A stretch of 64,000 nucleotides of DNA from Aselliscus stoliczkanus (GCA_033961575.1 CM066740.1:63371213-63435212); one strand, 5' to 3'. Shown: positions 36,888 to 48,949, counted from the stretch's first letter. Numbers and translations: made by a program. Notes: generated by a model from the sequence alone, not told the origin.

Positions 36888-37560
36888 ATAAAAGTTTCAG
36901 GTGTACATCATAGTTATTCAACATTACTCACTTGGCACTATACATAGTTATTACCATATTATTGATTATATTTCCTGTGCTAAAGAAGTGATCATGATAA
37001 GTCCAGCACACATCTGATACCATATCACATTATCGCAATATTATTGACTATTTTCCCCATGTTGTATATTACATCCCCATGACTTATTTGTTTTATATCT
37101 AGAAATTTGAACCTCTTATTCCCCTTTACCTTTTCCCTCTTTTAATTTTTCAATTATAGTTGATATTCAATATTATTTTAATATTAATTTCAAGTGTACA
37201 CCATAGTGGTTAGACATTTATATAATGTAAGAAGTGATCCCCCCGACCGGTCTGGTACCCATGTGGCACTATACATAGTTATTACCATATTATTGACTAT
37301 CTTCCCTATGCTTTACTTTACATCCCCATGACTATTTTATAACTACCAGTTTGTAGTTCTTAATCCCTTCAACTTTTTCACAGTGTCCCCAACATCCCTC
37401 CCCTCTATCACCCCAATATATCGAGTACCCAGCTGAAATCATACATAGTTATCATACTATTATTGATTATATCCCATAGGCTATCATATGCTATACCCTA
37501 TACCCCCATGATTATTGTGTAACAACCAATTTGTGCTTCTTAATCACTTCCCTCTTTTCA
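36888..37560 (-). repeat. Repeated LINE-1 3' UTR segments
   Basis: The words 'acatagttattaccatatta' and 'attgactat...ccccatgacta' recur at about 36945, 37025, 37273 and 37443, with spacing of roughly 80 to 250 bases. The fused 3' UTR start (tttcaggtgtac / tttcaagtgtac) appears twice, at 36891 and 37187. This reflects internal duplication or a second L1 3' end inserted in the first. Confidence 0.7.
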
Positions 37561-37974
37561 TCTACCCCTAAACCCCTCCCATCTGGCAACCATCAAAATG
37601 TTCTCTGTATCTATGAGTTTGTTTCTGTTTTGTTTGTTTGTTTATGTTGTCCTTTAGATTCCACATATAAGAGGAATCACATTACATCTGTCTTCCGATG
37701 TCTGACATACTCCACTCAGTACAATACACTCCACATTCATCCATGTTGTCTCAGATGGCAAGATTTCATTCTTTTTAACACCTGAGTAATATTCCATTGT
37801 GTATATGTATCACCTCTTCTTTATCCATTCACCCATTCAGGGACACCCTGGGTGCCTCTACATCTTGGCCATTGTAAACAGTGCTGCAATGAACATATGG
37901 ATGCACATGTTCCCTTGAAGTAGTATTTGGGTTTCTTCAGATAATTACCCTGAAGTGGAATTACTGGGTCTTTC

Positions 37975-38263
37975 ATTGTCTCTTGTTATAGTTTTTGTTT
38001 TAAAGTCTGTTTTGTCTGGTGTAAGTTTGCTACCCCAGCTTTCTGATTATTTGTTTCCATTTTTATTAAATACTTTTTTCCATCCCTTTACTTTCAGTCT
38101 CTGTGTGTCTTTTGATCTGAAGTGAGTCTTTTGTACGCAGCATATGTAAGAGTCTTGTTTTCTTATCCATGCAGCCCCAACCCCCACCCCCACATCTTTT
38201 GATTGGAGCTTTTAATCCATTTACATTGAAAATAATTGTTGATAGATATGTAGTTATTGTCAA
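37975..38263 (-). pseudogene. LINE-1 ORF2 N-terminal stub
   Basis: The frame 38263-38066 shows a LSTIIFNVNGLKAPIKR start corresponding to the ORF2 endonuclease N-terminus. A G-run has disrupted the next motif, and the sequence jumps to ORF2 C-terminal text near 37975. The rest of the endonuclease and the whole reverse transcriptase core are absent. Confidence 0.8.
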
Positions 38264-38360
38264 TTTATTTATTTATTTATTTATTTATTCTTAAAAGAAG
38301 TGCTTCTAAGATTCCTTATTATACTGGTTTTGTGGTGATGAACTCCTTTAGCATTTTCTT

Positions 38361-38536
38361 CTCTGGGAAAATTTTTTTTTTTTTTTTTTTAGCTGAGCCA
38401 TCCTGCCACCTGTTGGCAGCTCAACAGCAACTCAGCTCGGGCTGGCCTCGAACAGCTGTTGCTCAGAGCTCAGCTCACACTCTTGAGCGAGCTCTTAACC
38501 AACTGAGCCACTCGGCTGGCCCTCTGGGAAACTTTT
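38361..38536 (-). mobile_element. Second-family tRNA-derived SINE with TSD
   Basis: A minus-strand element at 38376-38521: T-run tail, agctgagccatcctgccacc, then a head complement with ctcttaaccaactgagccac (A box tggctcagttgg on the sense strand). The L1 word CTCTGGGAAAATTTT (38361-38375) recurs as CTCTGGGAAACTTTT (38522-38536). The family differs from the short SINE beyond the first head bases: its body contains gagctctgagcaacagctgt and ends at gcca-cctgttggcagc. Confidence 0.92.
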
Positions 38537-39400
38537 AATCTGTCCTTTGATTCCAAATAATAGCTTTGCTGGGTAAAATAATCTTGGTTGTAGGTCCTTG
38601 CTTTTTATCACTTTGAATGTTTCATGGTAATCCCTTCTGGACTGCAAAGTTTCTGTTGAGAAATCAGCTCAGTATTATGGGAGCTTCCTTATAGGTAACT
38701 AATTGCTTTTCTCTTGCTGCTTTTAAGATTCACTCTTTGTCATTAATCTTTGGCATTTTAATTATGATGTTTCTTGGTGTGGGCCTGTTTGGGTTCATCT
38801 TGTTTGAGACTCTCTGTGCTTCCTGAGCTTGTATGTCTATTTCCTTCACCAGGTTAGGAAAATTTTCAGTCATTATTTCTTCAACTCGGTTTTCAATTCC
38901 TTGGTTTCTCTCTTCTCCTTCTAGTACACCTATAATGTGAATGTTGGTACACCTGATGTTGTCCCAGAGGCTTTTTAAACTCTCCTCATTTTATTAGATT
39001 TTTTTTCATTTTGCTGTTTTGATTGGGTGTTTTCTTCTACCTTATCTTCTAAATTGCTGATTCTTTCCTTAGCTTCATCTAATCTACTATTGATTCCCTC
39101 TGATGTATTCTGAATTTCCGTTATTGTAGTCTGCATTTCTGACTGGTTCTTTTTCATATTTTCTATTTCCATTTTTATGGTTCTTATTCGTTTGTCAAAG
39201 TTCTCCCTGAGATCACTGAACATCCTCATCACCAGTGTTTTGAACTCTACATCTGGTAGATTGCTTGTCTCCATTGTGTTTAGTTCTCTTTTTGAAGCTT
39301 TGTTCCCTTCTTTTATTTGGGACTTGTTTCTTTGTCTTCCTATTTTGTCTGCCTCCCTGTGTTTGTTTCTATGTATTAGGCAGGGTGCTATGTCTCCCAA
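38525..39400 (-). pseudogene. LINE-1 ORF1 remnant
   Basis: The frame 39400-38975 carries the ORF1 N-terminus (IGRQRNKSQIKE, with the expected start ATG changed to ATA) and the coiled coil (INSRLDEAKERISNLEDKVEE). Downstream text to 38525 matches the RRM and C-terminal parts of the intact ORF1 at 56900-56025, but in broken frames. Confidence 0.85.
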
Positions 39401-40808
39401 TTTTAGTAGAGTGATCTTATGTAGCAGGTGTGCTGTGGGTCACAATGGCACAGTCTCCCTGGTCTCCTGAGCTGTACACTCCAGGTGTGTCCCTTGTCTG
39501 GGTTGTATGTGCCCTCTTGTTTGCACATCAATAGGAGGAACTGACCCTCATGCTGATTGTTTTTGAAGACTGGTCATGACTAGGGTGGAGGAGTTGTGGT
39601 GCTGGGGCTGACCTTACACAGCAGGGTTCACTTTAGCAGGGCTCTGGTGCCTGCGTAGTTCCACCCCTTGGGTCCTTTGTCTTTGGAGGTGGCTGGGTGA
39701 TCGTCTAGCTTGTTTAGAAGCTGACTAGTAGGTGTTACAGCCCCAGGGCCACCTGGCAGGAGACTCACTGCAGGTGAAGTTCAGGTACAGCCTGTGCCCC
39801 ACCTGGGTCTACCCAGCAGGTGCCATAAAGCAATCTCCAGATGCCCACTTCCCTCACCATGCTTGGAAGTGCCTTGAGAGGCCAAGCCATTAACCAAGGC
39901 CCACTGTTGTGAGTGCAAGGCTTAGGGCTGCTCAGCCAGAGGTACAGGACATGCTCAAGCCAGATGCTGCTTGTCTGGGTTCCACAAAACTTTGAGAAGC
40001 CCTAAGAAAGCCTGCAGCATGAGCCATGGCAGGTGCTTTGTGTGAAAAAGCCACTGGAAGCAGCTCAAAAAAAGCTATTGGATGAGTCCAAAAGTTAAGT
40101 GAGGTGGGGTCTCAGAATCACCAGGGCATGACAAATGAATGGTGTTAGATGGAGGTTTGATGGAGACTCAGATATAGGGTCCATCTGTGTCTGCTCAACA
40201 AAGAAACAGTGGCTTCCGCCAGCTCCTCCCTCTGGAACAAAGGTGTCCTTCCAGCCCTTGTCCTGAAGCCAGACAACTCATTTTCCCCCCTTATGTCCCT
40301 GTCATCTCTCCAGTTGCTGCCCCAGTGCTGGAGCTCAGAACCAGTGATTCTGTTGGTGAGTAAGTTCATGCACAGTCTCTTTAAGAGGAGCACCTGGGAC
40401 TCCAGCCACCCTCCATCTCACTCAGCCAGAATCTCTGCTGGTTTTCACAGCCAGAAGTTATGGGATACTTTTCTCAATGGCACTGGAATCCTGGGCTGGT
40501 GTGCCTAGTGTGATGCTGCAACCCCTTGCTCCTTAGAGGTCTACCTCCAAGATATCCCTTCTGATTTTTAATGGTCATACACGAATGTGGGACCAGCCCA
40601 TTTTGCATCTTTACCCCTCTTACCAGCCTCAGAATGGCTTCTTCTGTGTATCTGTAGTTGTAGACTTCTTTTTAGTTAGATTTTAGGTGATTCTCAATGA
40701 TGGTTGTTTTGTAGTTTAGTTGTAATTTTGATGTGGTCCTGAGAGAAGGTGAGCACAGTGTTTACCTACTCCACAATCTTGACCAAAACCTGGAGACTTT
40801 TTTAATAT

Positions 40809-40944
40809 AAAAAGGTTTTGGGGGTCGGCCGAGTGGCATGGTGGTTAGGCGCTGGCTTGGGAAGCCAGCGGCCCCGGTTCGGGTCCCACATATGAGGGCC
40901 AGTGACGCTGCCCTCAGGAAAAAAAAAAAAAAGGGTTTGGATTT
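40809..40944 (+). mobile_element. Short tRNA-derived SINE with TSD
   Basis: A plus-strand copy: gtcggccgagtggcatggtg, B box ggttcgggtccc, end gctgccctc, then an A tail to 40932. The target word AAAAGGTTTTGG before the element matches AAAAGGGTTTGG after the tail (one mismatch). Confidence 0.93.
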
Positions 40945-41235
40945 TTTCCACTCTTTTCTATTTTGGAATGGAGAAGAACAACCTATGTAAGCCTACTAAT
41001 ACCTCTCATGATTAAAGGTAACTTAATATACAATCAAAAAAAATCACCATTTTTTCTATTGGTTTGGTCAAGACAGTGGTTTTTCATCAACAGTAGAAAG
41101 GCCTGAATAAACTTGACAACATCGCTCTCAAAAACTAAGTGATATATGTTAACATATATTTTCTGTTAATAGCCCAATTGTCATTTATTATTTATGAGTT
41201 GCCTAAAATCTTCTTATGCTGACGTTTATTTTTCA

Positions 41236-41370
41236 AAAAGTACAGCCTCGGGCCGGCCGAGTGGCACGGTGGTTAAGCGCTGGCTTGGGATGCCAGTGGC
41301 CCCGGTTCAGGTCCCACATGTGAGGGCCAGTGACACTGCCCTCAAAAAAAAAAAAAAAAGTATAGCCAGC
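41236..41370 (+). mobile_element. Short tRNA-derived SINE with TSD
   Basis: A plus-strand copy starting at 41250 (gggccggccgagtggcacgg), with B box ggttcaggtccc and tail A(16-17). The target word AAAAAGTACAGCC precedes it and AAAAAGTATAGCC follows the tail (one mismatch). Confidence 0.93.
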
Positions 41371-41539
41371 CAGAGAAATAGAGTTTATTAGTTTGAATTC
41401 ATTACATAAAATAGATTAATAATACAATCATCTTGTGGTATAGAAGTCATGAGAATTTCCTGATTTTCTTATTCTTACTGAATATTGAGACTTACCAGTA
41501 GAGTATTCATTCTTCCAGATAAACAGCCTATTTGTAGCC

Positions 41540-41645
41540 AAGACCTAGCTGAGGTCAGGGACTCTGCCTTATTTATCTTAGTTTCCTTAATGCCTACCTC
41601 AGTGTTTGGCATGTAGTAAGAACTGAATGTGTTTGTGGAAGTCTA
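41540..41645 (+). repeat. L2 3' end fragment
   Basis: The order 'ggtcagggactctgccttat', 'aatgcctacctcagtgtttg', 'gcatgtagtaagaactgaat' is the usual L2 3' end. Confidence 0.6.
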
Positions 41646-42034
41646 ATATACTTTTTTGAATCTATGCTAGTTCCACAATATCTTTGAGGTATAAGCAAGG
41701 AGACGAACAAAAAATTATTCTGGGTTTAGATGTCAATTGCTTTTGTTTGTTAGTTTCCAGAGACAGGTCAATTGTTTTTATTTTGCAACTAATAGCATAT
41801 TATAAGATGGCATCATTTTTTATTTTTTTGAGCCATAAAAGTAAATTGGGCCAAATCATTAGCATATCCTTAGGATAATTGATATTATCATATCCAATAA
41901 GAATGAATTGCTACAGAGGTATTTTTAAGCTTGTTATTTGGAACAGTACATGTTGTATAGTTTTTAAAAGAAAGCTAATATGCTAGTTATGTAGAAGTTA
42001 CAGCAGCAATGCTTATATTTGGATGATGCTTTAC

Positions 42035-42350
42035 AATTTCATGTCTAGTATCTCATTTTATCCACACAACAACACAGTGAGATACACACTTTTTAAAAAA
42101 AATCTCCCTTTTACATGAGAAGAAATTGAGATACAGAGAAAGTAAATCATTCATGATTACACAACTCACAAGGTTATAACTCAGAGTATCTGGTTCAAAA
42201 TTCCTAGACTTGAGTAAGATATTTTTATCTTTCTGAACCTCGATTTTTTCATCTGTAAAATGGGAATGATAATATTCGTCTTTCAGGATTGTTATAAGAA
42301 ATAAAGGTGATAAATGTTAAGGTGATAAATGGCATTCAAAGTGGCTGTGC
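42035..42350 (+). repeat. MIR-family fragments
   Basis: The segment 42035-42190 (ctcattttatccacacaac, gagaagaaattgagatacag, cacaactcacaagg) is the old 'gaaactgaggcacagag' type. 42225-42345 (cttctgaacctcgatttttt-like, catctgtaaaatgggaatga, caggattgttataag) follows the MIR CORE and tail. Confidence 0.6.
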
Positions 42351-42430
42351 TCTTAATTTGAACATAAAAGGTATATGTATGTAGCTCAGTTGATGATGAT
42401 AAAATCAGCCAATCATAAGTACATATGTTT

Positions 42431-42618
42431 CTACAAATGGTAGGAATGACCAAAGGTTTTTTTGTTTGTTTGTTTTTCTGTTTTTTGTTTTTTGTTTTTT
42501 GTTTTTGAGGGCAGTGTCATTGGCCCTCATATGTGGGACCCGAACTGGGGCCGCTGGCATCCTAAGCCAGCGCTTAACCACCGTGCCACTCGGCCGGCCC
42601 TACAAATGATAGGAATGA
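42431..42618 (-). mobile_element. Short tRNA-derived SINE with 19-bp TSD
   Basis: A minus-strand copy: T/GTTT-rich tail from about 42457, gagggcagtgtcattggccc, head complement ending at ggccggccc (42599). The target word CTACAAATGGTAGGAATGA (42431-42449) recurs as CTACAAATGATAGGAATGA (42600-42618), one mismatch in 19. Confidence 0.93.
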
Positions 42619-42619
42619 A

Positions 42620-45600
42620 ACTGCTAAAATAGGGGTAGCCTTATAGTGGGAGGTAAGAGAAACATACTTAAATGAATGCCATACATAATAACATGCAGCC
42701 ATTGCTAATGAGTTGCCTGGGAGGAATGCGGCACCGACCTAACTGATGACTGAAACCACCCCATTATCACCTGTGGAGCTGGAGGACAGTGACTGCCTTT
42801 AACATCTTAAGACCCACTCAGAAAGGGAGGCCGAGGATACCCAGTAAACACTGGTGGGATGAGTGAAATAATCGTGTGCTGCAGTGATTCCTTTCATAAT
42901 GCTGTCTTGTGTTGGGTTGATAAACCAGTTTTGTCTTCATACATGTTTTCCATAATCACACTTTGTCTCCCATGTAGTTGGTTAGTGCCTACATTCCATA
43001 AGATGTCAAGTGTATTCCCTTAAGCATAACAGGTGCTAAACAGATACAATTTACATAAGTGATTGTCAAGAGGATTTGGCAGATGTGCTCCTGCCTCTCT
43101 CTCTAGGGACTATAATGTTGCCTGGTGTAGAGAAAGCCTATGTTTTCATTCAGTGTAGGTGCTTTTTATCACAGAATTTAGAAATTTTAGTTAACATTTA
43201 TCTGCCCTAGATAGATTCATTTTCCATTGGTTTAATCCTTGGGAAAGTATTTCATTAACCCGTTATTTTACTAGAAGCTTGTCATATTACTAGATTACTT
43301 ACTAGGCAGCTATATTCCTAGCTTTGCCTTGTTGTGAGCATGGGACCAGCCAACACAAGGTCTGAGAATAATGCCAAGTGGGAAAATGGAGATGGGAGCA
43401 GTGGTCGAAAAGGCGAAACCTTTCACTTTTTTTTCCACTTTATTCCCTCCTGTGGAAATAGATAAGAAAATGAGTTTCTATGTCCTATATACTTTTTGTC
43501 ATTGTAACAATTAATCACTATGGAATTCTTTTTAGTTAGAAAGACTAAGAACTTCTAAAAGAATAATTTTTAGTAACTTGTTCATAATTGCTGACTAAAA
43601 CTGGAAGAGACTGACTGACTTGGGAGCAGTGAGTCCCTTGTGAACAGAAATGTTAAAACAGATAATTCAGAGATGGGATCCATAAATGAAATCAGGTTAG
43701 TTCTTGAATCAAGTCTCTGATTCTGTCTGTATGGCTCTAAGCATGGTCTCTCACTTTATATCTCTATGAAAGAATTGACCTAAAATCTTTATTAGGATGT
43801 TATGAGAAATTGACCCCAAGAGAAAATCTCATGAGAATTAGAATACATTTTTTAAAAGCATGTCAAGATCAGAATGTGGAGAAGAATGAGTGACCGCAGT
43901 CTGGCTGAAGCCCCAGATGGCGCTTCTTTTTGGTGAAACGGGTAGCACTGATTCTCAGAGATTTAATTTTAAATCATTCTGGCTGAGGGAGAGAATCTTT
44001 TTCAAATGAGGGCTTTAGGAGTTTTTACCCAATTGGCAAAATAATAGGATTAACAATTAAATTTTTAAGAGAAGACAATTTGGCAGGAGTTAAAATCAGT
44101 TTGTATTTGGAATTTGGAAGTGATTTTAGAGATTGCATCAAGAGACAAATAGGTCAATTTGCCAGGGAACTGAAGTCATTTTAAAGAATTTCTATGTTGT
44201 TCTTTCTGCCATGGTAAAAAACAAAATTTTCTTTTAGGAAAGGTGATTTACTATGACGTAGACTACTCGTTAAAGGTTGAGTAAAAAGTAAAACACTTAT
44301 CCACACTGAACGAAAACACATAATTTACACAAAAGAACAGTGTATTAAGGTCCTGCAATAAAACAATGTATAACAATAAAAAAATTATACCAAGTGCTGT
44401 AAGAAAGTTACAGGCAAAGAGCTAAGGGAATTCCAATGCATATCAAGGCAAATGGAAATTCACACCCTTACCCTGAAAGGGCTGAGGCAGTTTGGGGAGA
44501 AAACATTGCTTGTGGTGATACTACAGGCACAAGTGAGTAAGTGCACCAAGGATAGAGAAGTGTGGCGGGAACAGCTGTAGAATTTCTTAAAGCAAGCAGG
44601 CAGCAGGAGCATGACACCAGCAGGGGCATGGTCAAAGGGACATGGTGGTCAGCAGAACCCCATGGAAATCGTGAGATGAGGCAGCCTATCACAGGCTGAG
44701 AACTTCAGGGCAGAAGCAGACAACTGATGTCACCAGGAGATAGGAAGTTACCTCGATCGTAGGGGTAGCAGTTAACACCTGCCAAGAGTTATCAAGCTAA
44801 TGAATGGTCTTAGGGAATGGAGATAGAAGACAGATGCTCAAATGCGCTAATCAGTTGCAGCTACTTTTCACAAATAATACATTTGCCACCTCTGTCAGCT
44901 TCAGACCAGAAGACGCATGTAATGGGTATGATGGTTTCACAGGTCACAGCTCGCTTTTTTTTGTTTTTCTATAAATGAGATTTATTTCTAGAAATTTATT
45001 TTTCTATAAATGGGATTTATTTCTAGTAGAAGTTTAATAGAAAACAGTTGTTTTCAAGTAAATCTGTAAACTCAGTCTATGTGGTGACTTCTTCCATTTC
45101 AGGTCTTTAACATGGACACCCAAGGGCTCAGTATTCTGCTCTGGGGGTTCAGGTGCACACAGGGGAACCTGGCTTCCGTGGGGAGGGGCATTTGGGCTTC
45201 AGCTGGTCTCAGCATGCTCCGGCATGGCTGACGTGGATATTGTCTGGTTTGGTTGTTGATCTATTTCCACTGCATTCGATGAGGTCTCATGGCGCTGTGC
45301 AACCAGCATCACATCCATGGAGGCCTATTTCTACCCGGCTTCCCTCTGCCTTTATTCCCCCACTGTATACCAGGCTTACGATCAATGGTTCATGCTCAGC
45401 CCCTCCTGACCTCCCTTGGGGAGCTCAGAAACTGTCAGCAGCTCCCCTGAGCTGCTGAGGGCCAAGGTGAGGTGAGTGGGGATAGTGCTTTTCTGTGTCA
45501 GGTCCTTACTGCTCAGACCCATCCTGGTCATTTCTCCCATTGTGCTTCTGGGACTGCAGCACATGGCTTCCCTAAAGCATCCATATCTCTTTGGGCTTTA

Positions 45601-46018
45601 GCTCTCCTCTCTGATAGCCTCAAACATGTCTGGCTGGATTGTGGAAAGTCATCCCCCGTATCCAGCCTGTCGTCCTCAGCCTAGGCTGCAGGGCATCAGG
45701 CCAGGCCTCAGGAGTGCAGAGGTTTCTAAGCTATCTTACCTTCATCCCAGGCCACCCTTTCCTTGTTTGCAGGGTCGGGTAACGTAACTTTTCATATTTT
45801 TTCGTTTTCAGTCTATTTGTTAAATGATATAAAATTTACGTGAAACTTAGTCTCCTCCCTAGATTCATCTTTTGAGTTTCAGAAGACTCAGATCTTCTGA
45901 ATCAGAATCCTTGGCTTCCCAGTGATGCCCCTGCTTTGAATGGCAAGTACTTATTTGGAGCTAAAGCCAAGAACCCATTCTGAATCTGCATGTAGCTGTT
46001 AGTCATCATCAAGCTGAG
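42620..46018. other. Non-coding DNA; GC-richer toward the minisatellite
   Basis: No supported gene. 45100-45760 is clearly richer in GC than the surroundings and has short open frames (101 codons at 45153-45458) with no recognisable motif. It may include old L2-like text. A tandem pair of 'ctataaatg-gatttatttctag' segments lies at 44970-45025. Confidence 0.45.
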
Positions 46019-46020
46019 GG

Positions 46021-46860
46021 GTGCCGCTCAGGTCACAGGGAGATGCATGCTGCTGGGGTCACAGAGTCAAATGTGTGCCTCTTGGGTCACAAGGAGAGGC
46101 ATGCTGCTGTGTCACAGGGAGACGCGTGTGCTGCTCAGGTCACGGGGACAGACCGCTTGGGTCAGAGGGGAACAGACGTGTGCCGCTCGGGTTATAGGGA
46201 GACAGATGTGTGTGGCTCAGGTCACAGGGAGACACGTGCCGCTGGGTCACAGGGAGATGTGTGTGCCGCTCAGGTCACGGGGGACGCCTTCCTTCGGGTC
46301 ACAGGGAGACAGACATGTGAGGCTCAGGTCACAAGGAGATGCGTGTCATTGAGGTCACAGAAAATCAGACATGCGTCGCTCAGGTCTCAGGGAGAGTAGT
46401 GCTGCTCAAGTCACAGGGAGAGAGGTGTGTGCCGCTCGGGACACAGGGGACAGATGCATGCCGCTCGGGTATCAGAGGGACGCGTGCCGCTCGGGTCACA
46501 GGGAGATGCATGCAGCCCTGGCCATAGGCTGACGTGTTCTGCTAAGGTCACAGGGAGACGCGTGCCACTCAGGTCACAGGAAAAGAGACGTGTGCCGCTC
46601 AGGTCACAGGGGGTCGCGTGTGCCACTCGGGTCACAGGGGGTCGCGTGTGCCGCTCGGGTCACAGGGAGACAGACATGTGCGGCTCAGTTCATAGGAAGA
46701 CACGTGCTGCCCGAGTCTAAGGTAGATGCATACCGCCCAGGTCACAGGGAGTCGCGTGTGCCCCTCGGATCACGGGGGACAGACGTGTGCCGCTCAGGTC
46801 CCAGGGAGACGCGTGCCGCTTAGGTCCCAAGGTGTCGGTCACAGGAAGAGTGTGTGTTGT
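46021..46860 (+). repeat. GC-rich minisatellite (about 31 units of 23-32 bp)
   Basis: Imperfect tandem units with a consensus near GTGTGCCGCTCAGGTCACAGGGAGACG run from 46021 to about 46860. Unit length varies (23-32 bp) through gain or loss of a GTGT start and an ACAGACAT end. Many units carry CpG and the word AGGTCA or GGGTCA. Several frames stay open across the array (for example 118 codons at 46043-46399) because the unit has few stops; these are not genes. No flanking target duplication or mobile element explains the array. Confidence 0.95.
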
Positions 46861-47177
46861 GGGAGGGGGAGCGGAGGCCAGGGTGGCAGTTCTGGCGGTG
46901 AACCAGGGCGGTGATGCCAAGGAGCAGAGAACTCCAATTTGTATCCTTTAACACAGTTATGAAATTGAAATGTCTGTTAATCATTAAGAAAGCTTTCCTT
47001 TGACTCCTCTTGTGAAGGATTTGTAAAGGACATGGGGGCTATTAGAGAAAATTAGCCTCTGGGGGTTATTGACTGTTTCTAAAAGTTCACTGAGCTGTCC
47101 TTGGGTGGGGGAGCCACCAAAAATAAGGAGGAAGGGCAGTCTTATGTATTGAGTCCCTGTTTTATGCCCGTTCTTTT

Positions 47178-47545
47178 AGGCATTTTGCTTTTGTAATCAG
47201 ATTTATTCTTTACAAAAACCATGTGAGTTTTATCAACCTGTTTCTACAGTAGAGAAACAGAGGCTCAGAAAAGCAAAGCAACCTGTCCTTAGAGAAACAG
47301 TAACACAAAGTGGTCAGAGCACAGTCTCTGGATCTAGACTGTCTGGTGTTAAATCTGGCTCTGCCACTTACTAGCTGTGTGACATTGGACAGTTTGCTTA
47401 ACCTCTCTGTGCCTTGGTTTTCTTAACTGAAAATGGGGCAAATGATAATATATGCTCTTAGGTTGTTGTGAGGATGAATGCGCTATAAAATACAAAGTAA
47501 TTAGAAGAGTGCCTGGCACTTAGTAAATGATATCAGAGGGTTTTT
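47178..47545 (+). repeat. MIR-type repeats, plus strand
   Basis: 47305-47545 is a well-preserved MIR: 'tgccacttactagctgtgtg', 'cttaacctctctgtgccttg', 'gaaaatggggcaaatgataa', 'gttgttgtgaggatgaatg', 'gtgcctggcacttagtaaat'. 47178-47295 is an older 'gagaaacagaggctcagaaa' type segment next to it. Confidence 0.85.
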
Positions 47546-48904
47546 ATACTATTATTATTATTATTTTAAATTATCCTAGCCATAAAGCTATAAAGTGACA
47601 AAGTATGAATTTGATCTAGATCTATCTGTTTTTAAGCAAACATTATATATCATCACACATAATGTAAAATTATATATTTATATGTGTTAACTTTTAGAAT
47701 TTCTTTAATAATTTTCTTCTGTAACTACTTATTAAGCTTTTTCTATATAATAGTGTGTTACGTAGCCTGGAGAAACTATCTGTATATGTACAATTATATG
47801 TTGCATGATACCACATCAAGAACATTCTCCAGTTAGATTGACTGAATACGTGGGCTTCAGTATGAGATTGGAAGCGGATCTCAGTGTTGTCTTCCCAACA
47901 AGCTGTGACTACCAATTAGGAGAAACAGAGCAACATGTTTAGAAACTTGAAGAATGACCCTAAATCAAGTCACAGGAGTACAGCGTCCATGGTGCAGGGG
48001 TTGATTTATTATAAGTCACCTCTTCTATGGTTAATGCCATAAAAAGGTATGGATTGATTTATTCAACGATGATGCCATAGGGTCAAGTACATGTGCAGTA
48101 AAAGTCAGATATACAAAAAGAATCATACTTTCTAGTCTGTAACTGAGGTAATGCTGCCCCCAGCCCCTGTCCCCTCTGGCTAATTGGGTGGTGTGTGGAG
48201 CAAGTGGGGGAGGGCATTTAAACTTTCCCATTGACATTATCTTAGTCTCTTCTAGTTTAAAATAATCTTACTTAGGGTTTACACAGTCTCTTTGTGGCAA
48301 ATAATCCATCTTTCAGGGTTTATCCACTTCTTTTTCATGTAGTGGCATCTTATTTCAAGGGGAGCCTGTGTGTCTTCATCCTATTAGAAAAGGACCTCTG
48401 GTCCAGGCACTGGCCCTTGGGACAGCAAACCCGGTATCCAAGCAGGGAGGATAATGCTGGACACAATTAAGTACTTCTCAAGCCACATGTTCACAAAAGC
48501 TTTGAAAAATGTTCTGACACTCTTGAGCTTTCAGATGTGGATGCTTGTTCATTTAAAGGCTCTCAAATATAACAACACAAAAAAATCCCCTGGTCTATTT
48601 TCGTAACATGGGTTGTGGCCCGAAGACCACTTGTATATATTCAAGTTTACACATCTCATTATTTTAAACATATTACTAAACCTAAATACGTTTGCTTGAT
48701 ACCCAAATCGTCTTTGAAATAGTAAAGAAAATTATTTAAATATTTTATGACTTGTAAGAAAATGTCAAGCCAATTCTTATAGCAGCATTTTGCTGAGTTT
48801 TTGGCATTGTTTTTGATAATTAAATATGAGACACAATAGAATAAGTAGAATTTACAGTCTCTGCTTTTAAATTTAAGTTAATGGATGACCAAAATAATGA
48901 GACA
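47546..48904. other. Non-coding DNA, nothing recognised
   Basis: AT-rich unique-looking sequence with short open frames only. Confidence 0.45.
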
Positions 48905-48910
48905 TTCCAT

Positions 48911-48949
<39 letters not shown>

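Larger units (their letters stand above)
36888..40795 (-). mobile_element. Internally deleted LINE-1, minus strand
   Basis: Read on the minus strand: a GC-richer 5' UTR (about 40795-39400), an ORF1 remnant, the start of ORF2, then a jump near 37975 to the ORF2 C-terminal end and 3' UTR. Nearly all of the reverse transcriptase is missing. The 3' UTR segment contains several repeated copies of the same text. A second-family SINE is inserted at 38376-38521. The element cannot mobilise itself. Confidence 0.88.

Noticed and set aside
40820..40920. Functional tRNA gene
   Set aside because: A and B boxes are present, but the element ends in an A tail, is flanked by a target duplication and is repeated many times in the window: it is a SINE head.
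46021..46860. CRISPR array or repeat-protein gene
   Set aside because: The units are contiguous with no unique spacers and vary in length and sequence, and several frames are open at once. In a mammalian genome this is a minisatellite.
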